Positions 44,303-52,780 of a stretch of DNA of 64,000 nt are shown piece by piece. A model generated the notes under the pieces. That model worked only from the letters and a program-made list of their open reading frames with translations, was not told the DNA's origin and did not search any database. Source of the stretch: Bifidobacterium bifidum ATCC 29521 = JCM 1255 = DSM 20456 (GTDB lineage: Bacteria; Actinomycetota; Actinomycetes; Actinomycetales; Bifidobacteriaceae). The DNA lies in assembly GCF_001025135.1 (NCBI RefSeq), contig NZ_AP012323.1:1302001-1366000 (forward strand). Direction: 5' to 3'. Position numbers and translations under genes: made by a program. Numbering within the stretch: the first letter of the stretch is position 1; each line of letters opens with the position of its first letter.

Positions 44303-44333
44303 TTCCCCCAACTTACGCTGTTCCCAAGCGGGT
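44303..44333. repeat. 31-bp inverted repeat, right end of cassette block
   Basis: Exact inverted match to 42280-42310. It marks the outer border of the cassette block, about 40 bases before the argG terminator hairpin. Confidence 0.85.
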
Positions 44334-44370
44334 GTAACCCTGTCATGTCAGTTGTCCTCAAGTAAGGCAA

Positions 44371-44404
44371 AAGGCTCCCCTGCGCATATGCGCAAAAGAG
44401 CCTT
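44371..44404 (-). terminator. terminator-like hairpin after argG
   Basis: AAGGCTC (44371-44377) pairs with GAGCCTT (44398-44404) around an inner palindrome TGCGCATATGCGCA. On the minus strand the stem is followed by TTTTG. It would end the arg transcript before the island. Confidence 0.6.
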
Positions 44405-44432
44405 GCAAATCAGCGGGAGCCGTTCGACGATA

Positions 44433-45671
44433 TTACTCGACGGTGTTCTTCGGCACCTCGATGCCGTTGCCGAACTTGACGTCGCGGGCGGCGGCCACGC
44501 GGGACGGCAGGCCGTAGATGTCGATGAAGCCGTTGGAGGACTTCTGGTCGAAGCTGTCGCCGGAGTCGTAGGTGGCGAGGTTGTAGTCGTACAGCGAGCT
44601 GTCGGAGCGACGGCCGGTGACGACGGCGCGACCGCCGTGCAGCACCATGCGAATCTCGCCGGAGACGTACTTCTGGGTGTCCTCGATGAAGGCGTTGAGC
44701 GACTGGGTGGCGGGGCTGAACCACTGCGCATCGTACACCAGCTCACCCCAGCGCTTGTCGATGTCACGCTTGATGCGGTGCTGTTCGCGCTCCAGGCAGC
44801 AGTTCTCCAGCTCCTGGTGTGCGGTAATCAGAGCAACGGCGCCCGGGGCCTCGTACAGCTCGCGGGACTTGATGCCGACCAGACGATCCTCGATCAGGTC
44901 GATACGGCCGATGCCCTGGGCGCCGGCGCGGCGGTTCATCTCCTCGATGGCCTGCAGCGGGGTGACGTCGCGGCCGTCGATCTTGACGGGAATGCCTTCC
45001 TTGAACTCGATGACCACTTCGTCCTCGACGGGCGGGAACGCCGGGTCGTCGGTGTAGGAGTAGCAGTCCTTGGTCGGGCCGTTCCACGGATCCTCAAGGA
45101 AGCCGGTCTCGATGGCGCGGCCCCACACGTTCTGGTCGATGGAGTACGGGGACTTCTCGGTCTGGGTAATCGGCAGCTTGTGCTCCTTGGCGAACGCGAT
45201 CTCGACGTCACGGGTCAGCGACAGGTCGCGAATCGGGCTGATTGCCCTCAGGGTCGGGTCGATGGACGAGATGGAAACCTCGAAACGCACCTGGTCGTTA
45301 CCCTTGCCGGTGCAGCCGTGAGAGATGGTGTCGGCGCCGAACTGGTGGGCGGCGCGCACGAGGTGCTTGGAGATCAGCGGACGGGAGATGGCGGAGACCA
45401 GCGGGTACACGCCCTCGTACATGGCGTTGGCCTTCAGGGCCTTCATGCAGTACTCGTTGGCGAACTCGTTTCGGGCATCGACCACATACGCCTCGACGGC
45501 ACCGCAGGCGAGCGCACGGTTCTTGATGGTCTCCAGGCTTTCGCCGCCCTGGCCGACATCGAGGGACACCGCGACGACGTCCTTGCCGGTACGATCCTTG
45601 AGGTACGGGATGGCCACGGAGGTGTCAAGGCCACCGGAATATGCGAGTACGATTCGGTTGTTGTCTGCCAT
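44433..45671 (-). CDS. argG: argininosuccinate synthase
   Basis: A 412-residue ATP-dependent enzyme joining citrulline and aspartate. The PP-loop motif [12 protein letters not shown] is at the N-terminus, with [11 protein letters not shown] and the normal family length. AAAGG lies six bases before the ATG. It is the last gene of the intact arg cluster; argH is ~12 kb further on beyond the restriction island. A candidate ARG box lies 50 bases upstream. Confidence 0.96.
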   Translation of the reverse strand: MADNNRIVLAYSGGLDTSVAIPYLKDRTGKDVVAVSLDVGQGGESLETIKNRALACGAVEAYVVDARNEFANEYCMKALKANAMYEGVYPLVSAISRPLISKHLVRAAHQFGADTISHGCTGKGNDQVRFEVSISSIDPTLRAISPIRDLSLTRDVEIAFAKEHKLPITQTEKSPYSIDQNVWGRAIETGFLEDPWNGPTKDCYSYTDDPAFPPVEDEVVIEFKEGIPVKIDGRDVTPLQAIEEMNRRAGAQGIGRIDLIEDRLVGIKSRELYEAPGAVALITAHQELENCCLEREQHRIKRDIDKRWGELVYDAQWFSPATQSLNAFIEDTQKYVSGEIRMVLHGGRAVVTGRRSDSSLYDYNLATYDSGDSFDQKSSNGFIDIYGLPSRVAAARDVKFGNGIEVPKNTVE

Positions 45672-45719
45672 GGGATGCCTTTCTACAAAAACGAACTGCT
45701 GCAAGTATATACGAATGTC

Positions 45720-45733
45720 TGTATATTTATGCA
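45720..45733. promoter_or_regulatory. candidate ARG box before argG
   Basis: TGCATAAATATACA on the minus strand matches the core of the ArgR consensus at about 11 of 14 positions. A second similar A/T-rich stretch is at 45700-45716. It lies between argR and argG, so argG may have separate control. Confidence 0.4.
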
Positions 45734-45775
45734 ATCGGTGTGGCGAATACTGAACCGGGCCCCTTCCCGAGCGAT

Positions 45776-46294
45776 TCAGTTCTTCGACGCGAGCGTCAGC
45801 AGCCACTGCGAGCGCTCGAAGGCGATGTCGTCTTCGGCGCATATCACCATCACCGTGTCATCGCCCGCGATGGTGCCGAGCACGCCGTCGATGGGTTGCT
45901 TGTCGATGACGCTCGCCACATACTGGGCCGCGCCCGAAGGCGTGTGGATGACGACCAGGTTCTTGGCCGACGCGACCGATGTGACCAAGCCGCTGAGCAC
46001 GCGGGACATCTGCTGCTCGGTCTTGGACCCGATGCCGCTGCCGACCGACTCCCTGAGCGGACGGTCGCCGATCGTATAGGCGATGCTGCCGTTGGACAGT
46101 CGCGTCTTCATCGCGTTGATCTCGTCCAGATCTCGGCTGAGCGTCGCCTGCGTCACCTCAATGCCCTCCTGGGAGAGCAGATCCGACAGTTGCGACTGGG
46201 ACGTGACGATGTGCTTGAGCAGCACCTGTTCGATGGCGCTCAATCGCGCGGCACGTGTGGCCGGCCGCTGCACGGGAGGTGTCGATTCACTCAT
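45776..46294 (-). CDS. argR: arginine repressor ArgR
   Basis: A 172-residue repressor. The N-terminal winged helix is residues ~18-85 ([20 protein letters not shown], then [20 protein letters not shown]). The C-terminal hexamer/arginine-binding part holds the [12 protein letters not shown] motif. With arginine bound it should repress the arg genes through ARG boxes. It lies inside the cluster between argF and argG. Confidence 0.94.
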   Translation of the reverse strand: MSESTPPVQRPATRAARLSAIEQVLLKHIVTSQSQLSDLLSQEGIEVTQATLSRDLDEINAMKTRLSNGSIAYTIGDRPLRESVGSGIGSKTEQQMSRVLSGLVTSVASAKNLVVIHTPSGAAQYVASVIDKQPIDGVLGTIAGDDTVMVICAEDDIAFERSQWLLTLASKN

Positions 46295-46366
46295 TTATGC
46301 CCTTTCCGGTGGTTTGCCGAACGTCTGCGCACCCTGCAAGCCACCCGCATACTACGGCATCGAGCA

Positions 46367-47332
46367 TTAGGCCAGCAGCGATTCGTCGCCCCGCTGCTGC
46401 CCGATCAACCAGGTCAACAGCGCCTTCTGCGCATGCAGACGGTTCTCGGCCTCATCCCACACCACGGACTGCGGGCCGTCGATCACCGACGCGGTGACCT
46501 CCTTGCCGCGGTATGCCGGCAGGCAGTGCTGGAACAGCGCGTCGGGCTTGGCCAGAGCCATGAGCTCATCGTTCACCTGATAATCCCAGAACGGCTTGGA
46601 GCGGATGGCGTACTCGGCTTCCTCTCCCATCGACACCCACGTGTCGGTGAAGATGCAGTCGGCGTCGGCGACCGCCTCCCGCGGATCGGTGGTGACCAGG
46701 ATGGAGCCGCCGTTCTCGGCGGCGATCCGCTCCGCGTCGGCGACGATGGCGGGATCGGGAAGATACCCGAACGGACCGGCGATGCGGACGTTCATGCCTG
46801 CGGTGGCACCGCTCAGCAGATACGAGTTGGCCATGTTGTTGGCCGAATCGCCGAGATAGGCGATGGTCTTGCCCGGCAAAGCATCCACACCGCCACGGTG
46901 CTGCGCGATGGTGAGCAGGTCGGCGAGCACCTGACAGGGGTGGAACTGGTCGGTCAGCGCGTTGACGACCGGGCAGGTGGCGTATTTCGCCATCTCTTCG
47001 ACGCGGTCCTGACCGAACGTGCGCCAGACGATGCTGTAGGCCATGCTGGTGAGCACTCGCGCAGTGTCGGCGACCGGCTCGCCGCGGCCCAGCTGGGAAC
47101 CGGACTTGTCGATGACCAGCGGATACCCGCCGAGTTCCGCCACGCCGATGGAGAAGCTGGAACGGGTGCGGGTGGAGGGCTTGTCGAACAGCACGGCGAC
47201 GGCCTGGGGGCCGGCGAACGGCTGACGGTAGAAGCGGTTCTCGCGGAATTTCATGCCGAGTTCCAGAATCTGCTTCTGTTCGGCATGGTTGATGTCGTCG
47301 TCACGCAGCATATGGCGAAGTTGACCGGCCAT
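46367..47332 (-). CDS. argF: ornithine carbamoyltransferase
   Basis: A 321-residue enzyme that makes citrulline. The carbamoyl-phosphate motif is STRTRSSF, the ornithine/carbamoyl site is HPCQVLADL and the C-terminal motif is HCLPAYRG. Placement among biosynthetic genes supports an anabolic role (ArgF) rather than the catabolic ArcB. Confidence 0.95.
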   Translation of the reverse strand: MAGQLRHMLRDDDINHAEQKQILELGMKFRENRFYRQPFAGPQAVAVLFDKPSTRTRSSFSIGVAELGGYPLVIDKSGSQLGRGEPVADTARVLTSMAYSIVWRTFGQDRVEEMAKYATCPVVNALTDQFHPCQVLADLLTIAQHRGGVDALPGKTIAYLGDSANNMANSYLLSGATAGMNVRIAGPFGYLPDPAIVADAERIAAENGGSILVTTDPREAVADADCIFTDTWVSMGEEAEYAIRSKPFWDYQVNDELMALAKPDALFQHCLPAYRGKEVTASVIDGPQSVVWDEAENRLHAQKALLTWLIGQQRGDESLLA

Positions 47333-47434
47333 GAGGTGCTCCTTCTGTGGTTCGGGATGGGTGCGGATGTTGTATCGGCTTGGGCGTGCGGGGCGGGCTG
47401 GTTGTCGCGGCCCGTCCCGTAATCGTCGTGGAGG

Positions 47435-48724
47435 TCAGTCGTTGGGCAGGTCGGCGGGGATCTTCGCGAGGATGGACACGGCTTCGTCGATTTCCTGCTC
47501 GGAGACGATCAGCGGCGGTGCCAGGCGCAGTGCGTCGGGTGCGACCGCGTTGACGATCAGGCCATGTTCCAGAGCCCAGTTCATCGCCGCATGCGAGCAG
47601 CGGTGGGACAGGAGGATGGCGTTGAGCAGACCGCGGCCGCGCACGGAGGTGAACAGCGGGTTGCCGGATGCCATGATGCCCTGGCGCAGTTGCTCGCCGC
47701 GCTCTTCGGCGTTCTCGACCAGATGCTCGTTCTCGATGGTGTCCAGCGTGGCGAGAGCCGCCGCCGCGCCCAAGGGGTTGCCCGCGAAGGTGGAGCCGTG
47801 GGATCCCGGCGTGAACAGCGCGGACAGCTTGCCTCCGAATGAGATCATGCCGCCCATGGGGAATCCTCCGGCGACGCCCTTGGCGAACGTCACGATGTCG
47901 GGAGTGATGCCGCCCGTCAGGTCCTCGCGCTGGAACGCGAACCACGAGCCTGTGCGACCGATGCCGGTCTGGACCTCGTCGATGATGAGCAGGGCGTGGT
48001 TGATGTCGCACAACTCCCGCACCTTCTTCACATATGCGACGTCCAGCGGACGCACGCCGGCCTCGCCCTGAATGAGTTCGAGGATGACCGCGGCCACAGG
48101 ACCCTTGCCGTACTGGCCGAGTCCGGTGGCAGAGAACGCCTCATACATCGCGATGGGGTCGCCTGCACGCACGAATTCGATGTTCGGCACCAGCGGCTCG
48201 AACGGCTTGCGAATCACGGGCTTCCACGTGGCGGACAGAGCGCCCATGGTACGTCCGTGGAATCCGTGGGTGAGCGCCAGGATGCGCGCCGGCTTGCCGC
48301 CGATGCTCGGGCTCGCACCCGGCAGCGTGCGACCGTACAGCTTGGCGAGCTTCAGCGCAGCCTCATTGCCTTCGGCACCGGAGTTGCCGAAGTAGACGTG
48401 GGAGCCTTCCGGGGCCCCGGCGAGCTCAATCAGTCGCGACGCGAGCCTGATCTGCGGCTCGGTCGCGAAATAGTTGCTCACGTGGGCGCATTTCGCGGCC
48501 TGCTCGGACACCGCCTTCACCCATGCGGGGTGCGCGTAGCCCAGCGAATTGACGGCGATGCCCGCGAGGAAGTCAAGGTATTCGTTGCCGTCCACGTCCC
48601 ATATGCGCACGCCTTCGCCGTGGTCCATCACGCGCAGCGGCGTGCCGAACACGTTCATGTGGACCTGGCTGTACTGTCCCAGCCATTGCGAGTCGGTGGG
48701 GCCGAGCGTTTCCTTAGTAGGCAT
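47435..48724 (-). CDS. argD: acetylornithine aminotransferase
   Basis: A 429-residue class III PLP aminotransferase. The PLP lysine is in [16 protein letters not shown], preceded by [15 protein letters not shown]. It converts N-acetylglutamate semialdehyde to N-acetylornithine. The start overlaps the argB end by 11 bases. Confidence 0.95.
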   Translation of the reverse strand: MPTKETLGPTDSQWLGQYSQVHMNVFGTPLRVMDHGEGVRIWDVDGNEYLDFLAGIAVNSLGYAHPAWVKAVSEQAAKCAHVSNYFATEPQIRLASRLIELAGAPEGSHVYFGNSGAEGNEAALKLAKLYGRTLPGASPSIGGKPARILALTHGFHGRTMGALSATWKPVIRKPFEPLVPNIEFVRAGDPIAMYEAFSATGLGQYGKGPVAAVILELIQGEAGVRPLDVAYVKKVRELCDINHALLIIDEVQTGIGRTGSWFAFQREDLTGGITPDIVTFAKGVAGGFPMGGMISFGGKLSALFTPGSHGSTFAGNPLGAAAALATLDTIENEHLVENAEERGEQLRQGIMASGNPLFTSVRGRGLLNAILLSHRCSHAAMNWALEHGLIVNAVAPDALRLAPPLIVSEQEIDEAVSILAKIPADLPND

Positions 48725-49670
48725 AGGAACTCCTCATTTCGATGCCATCATCGGGCACAACCATGGTGCCGATGCCGGCGGTGGTGAAAATCTCATTCAG
48801 GATGGAATGCGGCTTGCGGCCGTCGATGATGTGCGCCTGCGGCACGCCGCCATCGAGGGCGCGGACGCAGGCCTCCATCTTCGGGCGCATCCCGGATTCG
48901 AGGTCGGGAAGCATGTCACGCAGGTTCTCCACACCGATGCGGCCGATCAGCGAGTTCTTGTCGGGCCAATCGGCGTACAGGCCGTCGACGTCGGTCAGGA
49001 TGATCAGCTTCCTGGCGCCGAGTGCCGCGGCCAGCGCGGCGGCGGCCGAATCAGCGTTGACGTTCAGCACTTCCGTGGCGTCGTCCTCATCGGGGGCGAC
49101 CGAGGAAACGACGGGGATGCGGCCGGCCGAGATCAGGTCCTCCACCGCGGAGGCGTCGACGCTCACCACGTCACCCACCAGCCCGATGTCGGTAGGCTTG
49201 CCGTCGATGATGGGTTTGCGCTGCATGGCGGAGAACAGGGCGCCGTCCTCACCGGACAGTCCCACGGCGAACGGCCCATGCGCGTTGATCAGTCCGACCA
49301 GTTCCCTGGACACCTTGCCGGTGAGCACCATGCGCACCACGTCCATGGCCTCCGGAGTGGTGACGCGCAAGCCGCCCTTGAACTCCGACCTGATGCCCAA
49401 TGCCTTGAGCATGTGCGAGATCTGCGGGCCGCCGCCATGGACGACGACCGGATGCAGGCCCACCTGCCGCAGAAACACCATGTCTTCGGCGAAGCAACGC
49501 TTGAGATGCTCGTCGACCATGGCGTTGCCGCCGTATTTCACCACGATGCGCTGCCCGGCGAACTCCTCCAGCCACGGCAGCGCATCGATCAGCACCTCCG
49601 CTTTCTGGTCGGCGCGCAGGTCGGTGTGCACGTCGAAATGGAACCCTGGTCCCTTCAGTTCAGTAGCCAT
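48714..49670 (-). CDS. argB: acetylglutamate kinase
   Basis: A 318-residue amino-acid kinase. [10 protein letters not shown] holds the phosphate-binding Lys/Gly and [10 protein letters not shown] the second glycine loop. It phosphorylates N-acetylglutamate. An N-terminal extension of ~25 residues may be the helix that mediates hexamer formation and arginine feedback inhibition in related enzymes. Confidence 0.95.
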   Translation of the reverse strand: MATELKGPGFHFDVHTDLRADQKAEVLIDALPWLEEFAGQRIVVKYGGNAMVDEHLKRCFAEDMVFLRQVGLHPVVVHGGGPQISHMLKALGIRSEFKGGLRVTTPEAMDVVRMVLTGKVSRELVGLINAHGPFAVGLSGEDGALFSAMQRKPIIDGKPTDIGLVGDVVSVDASAVEDLISAGRIPVVSSVAPDEDDATEVLNVNADSAAAALAAALGARKLIILTDVDGLYADWPDKNSLIGRIGVENLRDMLPDLESGMRPKMEACVRALDGGVPQAHIIDGRKPHSILNEIFTTAGIGTMVVPDDGIEMRSSYAY

Positions 49671-49729
49671 ATTCTCCTCTATCGCATCCCGCTTCTCCGG
49701 CCGGCATGTGCCGGGGAGGAACCGGGAGA

Positions 49730-50899
49730 CTAGCTTTCGTAATCGGCATTGATATGAACGTACTCGTGGGTGAGGTCATCGGTCCACACCGTGGCCTGTT
49801 CGTCACCGGCGTTGAGATCGATGTCGATGTGCACCTCGCGGGGGGTCATGTCGACTTCGGAGCGGTCGCGTCCCGCGCCCCCATTCTCGCAGATCCTCAC
49901 GCCGTTGACGTCCACGGTGACCTTCTGCGAATCGTAGGGCGCCTCTTCGACGGGCACGGTGCCCAGCGAGGATACGATGCGTCCCCAGTTCGGGTCGTTG
50001 CCCGCAATGGCGCATTTGAGCAGGTTCGAGGCCGCGACCGCGCGGGCGCAGGCCAGGGCGGCGCTCTCCGTGGTGGCGCCGGTGACGGTGATGCGCACGT
50101 CGTGGCTCGCTCCCTCGCCGTCGCCGATGATCTGCCGGGCCAGCGATGCGCATGCCTTGGCGACCAGGGCGTTGAACTCGTCCGGATCGGGCTCGACGCC
50201 GGACGCGCCGGATGCGAGCAGCAGCACCGTGTCGTTCGTGGACATGCACCCGTCCACGTCGATGCGGTTGAACGAATGGTCCACCGCGGCGTTCAGCGCA
50301 GCCTGCAGCTGACCGGCGCCGACGGCGGCGTCCGTGGTGATGACGCACAGCATCGTGGCGAGCTGGGGGGCGATCATGCCCGATCCCTTGACCATGCCGC
50401 CGATGCGATATCCGTCGCCTTCCAGCGATACGGTCTTCGGCTTCGTGTCCGTCGTCATGATGGCGTGGGACGCGTCGCTTCCCGCCTGGTCGTCGTCCGA
50501 CAGGGCCGCGTACGCGCTCTCCACTCCCGACAGCACATGATCCAGCGGCAGCAGCTCGCCGATCAGGCCTGTGGAGCATACGGCGATCTCGTCGGGCTGC
50601 GTCCCGACGAGCTCCGCGACCTTCTTGGCCGTCGCCGCCGATTGCTCGTATCCCGCCTGGCCGGTGCATGCGTTGGCTCCACCGGAGTTGAGGATCACCG
50701 CCTTGATATGGCCGTCGGCGACCGTCTTGCGGGACCACTGCACCGGTGCCGCGCAGAATCGGTTGAACGTGAACACGCCGGCCGCGCTGTCGAGCGGCCC
50801 CTGATTGACGACCAGGGCGAGATCCTTCTTGCCCTCGATGGAGGAGATGCCCGCCGCGACGCCCGCGGCGCTGAATCCTTTGGCGAATGTGACACTCAC
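49730..50899 (-). CDS. argJ: bifunctional glutamate N-acetyltransferase/ornithine acetyltransferase
   Basis: A 389-residue self-cleaving enzyme that recycles the acetyl group. The cleavage Thr lies in [19 protein letters not shown] (between Ala and Thr of ATML). The GTG start overlaps the argC stop as GTGA, so the two are coupled. No argA is present in the window, which fits the acetyl-recycling route. Confidence 0.94.
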   Translation of the reverse strand: MSVTFAKGFSAAGVAAGISSIEGKKDLALVVNQGPLDSAAGVFTFNRFCAAPVQWSRKTVADGHIKAVILNSGGANACTGQAGYEQSAATAKKVAELVGTQPDEIAVCSTGLIGELLPLDHVLSGVESAYAALSDDDQAGSDASHAIMTTDTKPKTVSLEGDGYRIGGMVKGSGMIAPQLATMLCVITTDAAVGAGQLQAALNAAVDHSFNRIDVDGCMSTNDTVLLLASGASGVEPDPDEFNALVAKACASLARQIIGDGEGASHDVRITVTGATTESAALACARAVAASNLLKCAIAGNDPNWGRIVSSLGTVPVEEAPYDSQKVTVDVNGVRICENGGAGRDRSEVDMTPREVHIDIDLNAGDEQATVWTDDLTHEYVHINADYES

Positions 50900-51990
50900 G
50901 GTGCTACTCCAATCTTCGTAAGTCCCTTGTCTTCGGGAAGTCCAAGTGCGACGTTCAGCGACTGCACGGCCTGGCCCGCGGTGCCGCGGTTCAGGTTGTC
51001 GATGGCGGCGAAGGCGATGAGACGCCCGGCGTGCCGGTCGGTGACCACCTGCACGTGGGCGGCGTTCGATCCGACGACGTTCGCCGTGGCCGGGAGCGTG
51101 CCCGGCTCCAGCAGCACGATGAACTCCTGGCCGGCGTATGCCTTGGCCCACACGTCGTGGATTTCCTCGTCGCTCATGGAAAGCGCCTTGTCGGTCATCT
51201 TCGCGCTGACCGTGGCGAGGATGCCACGCGCCATCGGCGCGAGTATCGGCGTGAATCCGAGCGTGAACTCCTCGGCCCGGGCGGCGTCCAAACCTGCCGC
51301 ATGGGCGAAGTTCTGCAGAATCTCGGGGATATGGCGATGCGTGCCGCCCACGCCGTAGGGCACGGCGGAGCCGAACGCCTCGGCGGCGAGCAGGTTCGTG
51401 CGCTTGAGGTTCTTGCCCGCGCCCGAATACCCCACCACCAGATCGGCGACGAGGTCACGACGTTCCACGAGTCCTTCGGCGATGGCCGGCTGCATGGCGA
51501 GCGTCGTCGCAGTCACGTTGCAGCCCGGCCCGGCAATGCGCTTGGCGCCGGGGAGCAGGTCGCGCTGACGCGTGTACTCTCCGTCTGCGCTCTTGCCGGT
51601 GATCAGCTCGGGCATGCCGTACGTCCAATGGTCGAAGAACTCGCCTCCGTAGAACGCGTCCCACGCGGAGCGCTCCTCAAGACGATGGTCCGCACCCAGG
51701 TCGACGACCACGGCACCGGGGTCAAGCTGCGCGGCCAACGCCCCGGACGCGCCGTGGGGCAGCGCCAGGATGATCACGTCATGGCCGTTCAGCACTTCGG
51801 CGGTGGTGTCCTCCACCGTCAGATCCGCCAGCTGGGGAATATGCGGCATATGCCGTCCGAGTTTCTGCCCCACCGAGGAATGGCCCGCCACGCAGGTCAC
51901 CTCGAAGTCCGGGTGGGCGGCAAGGATGCGCAACGCCTCCCCACCCGCGTATCCGGTGGCGCTAGCCACAGCTACCGTATATCTCGCCAT
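50896..51990 (-). CDS. argC: N-acetyl-gamma-glutamyl-phosphate reductase
   Basis: A 364-residue NADPH-dependent reductase. The N-terminal Rossmann fold opens AVASATGYAGGEALRIL, and the catalytic Cys is in AGPGCNVTATTLAMQP. It is the first gene of the arg cluster. A candidate ARG box and a -10 TATACT lie upstream. Confidence 0.95.
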   Translation of the reverse strand: MARYTVAVASATGYAGGEALRILAAHPDFEVTCVAGHSSVGQKLGRHMPHIPQLADLTVEDTTAEVLNGHDVIILALPHGASGALAAQLDPGAVVVDLGADHRLEERSAWDAFYGGEFFDHWTYGMPELITGKSADGEYTRQRDLLPGAKRIAGPGCNVTATTLAMQPAIAEGLVERRDLVADLVVGYSGAGKNLKRTNLLAAEAFGSAVPYGVGGTHRHIPEILQNFAHAAGLDAARAEEFTLGFTPILAPMARGILATVSAKMTDKALSMSDEEIHDVWAKAYAGQEFIVLLEPGTLPATANVVGSNAAHVQVVTDRHAGRLIAFAAIDNLNRGTAGQAVQSLNVALGLPEDKGLTKIGVAP

Positions 51991-52024
51991 ATCACGCTCT
52001 TTTCATCGAAGACGAACTACGGCG

Positions 52025-52061
52025 AGTATACATGTTATGCAGTACATTGCATATATTCATT
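52025..52061 (-). promoter_or_regulatory. argC promoter region with candidate ARG box
   Basis: A near-palindrome ATTGCATATATTCATT (52046-52061; 12 of 16 positions symmetric) resembles an ArgR box. On the minus strand a -10 TATACT (52030-52025) follows it; no good -35 is seen because the box occupies that place. ArgR binding there would block the promoter. Confidence 0.4.
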
Positions 52062-52092
52062 CATCGGCTTGCGTGTCGCAGCACACGGCCCA

Positions 52093-52746
52093 TCACACCG
52101 AAACGGAGTCCCCCGACCCGCTTCCGCCCGTGCCGGGCGCCAGCATGTTGAGCATGGCCTGGTACATGTCGTCCATCGATATGCCGTGCATCGTCATCCA
52201 TATGACGATGATGGTGGTCAGCACGTTGATGACGACGGCCGCGATGGCCAGTCCGCGGCCCCGCGTATGGAAACGACGAGTGCGCCAGATGGCCAGGCAG
52301 CCGATCAGCGCGGGCAGCACCGGGAACGAGGACACCAGGGCGAAGATGAACGAGAATATGGCGTAGAAATCCCAATGCCCGTAAATAGGGTTCTGCTGCG
52401 GGTCGTTGAGGTCGATGCCGTTGAAATATCGGGGAGGCTCCCGTCGGGGACCGCCTTGGTCGGGCCCACCCTGAGCGGGAGCCGCATTGGGGGCGGAACC
52501 GCCCTGAGCGGGAGCCGGCCCGGCTCCGAACACGGAGGCCGGCTGAGACGGCGACGGCTGCGCCTGCGGAGCCGGCTGCTCGGGCTGGCCTCCATATACG
52601 TAAGGGTTGTAATTCGGCGGAAACTCATCCGCCCTGGCACCATATTCGGGCTCGATGCGCTGACCGTATTGCGGCTGGGCCGCAACATGCCGGGACTCGC
52701 CCGAACTATCGTCAGACGATTGCGGCTGTTGTTGCGGCTCTGTCAT
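52093..52746 (-). CDS. membrane protein, DUF4190-like, Pro/Gln-rich N-terminus
   Basis: A 217-residue protein. The first ~120 residues are disordered and rich in Pro, Gln, Gly and Ala. Two transmembrane segments follow (AIFSFIFALVSSFPVLPALIG and GLAIAAVVINVLTTIIVIWM) joined by a basic loop, a DUF4190-like hairpin common in actinobacteria. A short Gly/Ser tail ends it. The start with GGAGG eight bases upstream is preferred; an ATG 5 codons earlier is possible. It follows pheT by 34 bases. Function unknown. Confidence 0.75.
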   Translation of the reverse strand: MTEPQQQPQSSDDSSGESRHVAAQPQYGQRIEPEYGARADEFPPNYNPYVYGGQPEQPAPQAQPSPSQPASVFGAGPAPAQGGSAPNAAPAQGGPDQGGPRREPPRYFNGIDLNDPQQNPIYGHWDFYAIFSFIFALVSSFPVLPALIGCLAIWRTRRFHTRGRGLAIAAVVINVLTTIIVIWMTMHGISMDDMYQAMLNMLAPGTGGSGSGDSVSV

Positions 52747-52780
52747 ATGCATGTCCTCCATGGTGCCTTTTCATCGGCGG

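Larger units (their letters stand above)
43850..44333 (-). pseudogene. silent hsdS half-cassette (TRD3)
   Basis: Codes on the minus strand from PAWEQRKLGELEKDATLYMG through to FFSRLDNLITLHQRK, so it is a complete third TRD differing from TRD1 and TRD2. A TGA lies in frame seven codons before the WEQRKL block (…DN, stop, HDRVTPAWEQRKL) and there is no start codon, so it cannot make a normal HsdS in place. It shares end repeats with active hsdS and is the main source of an alternative specificity. Confidence 0.85.
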
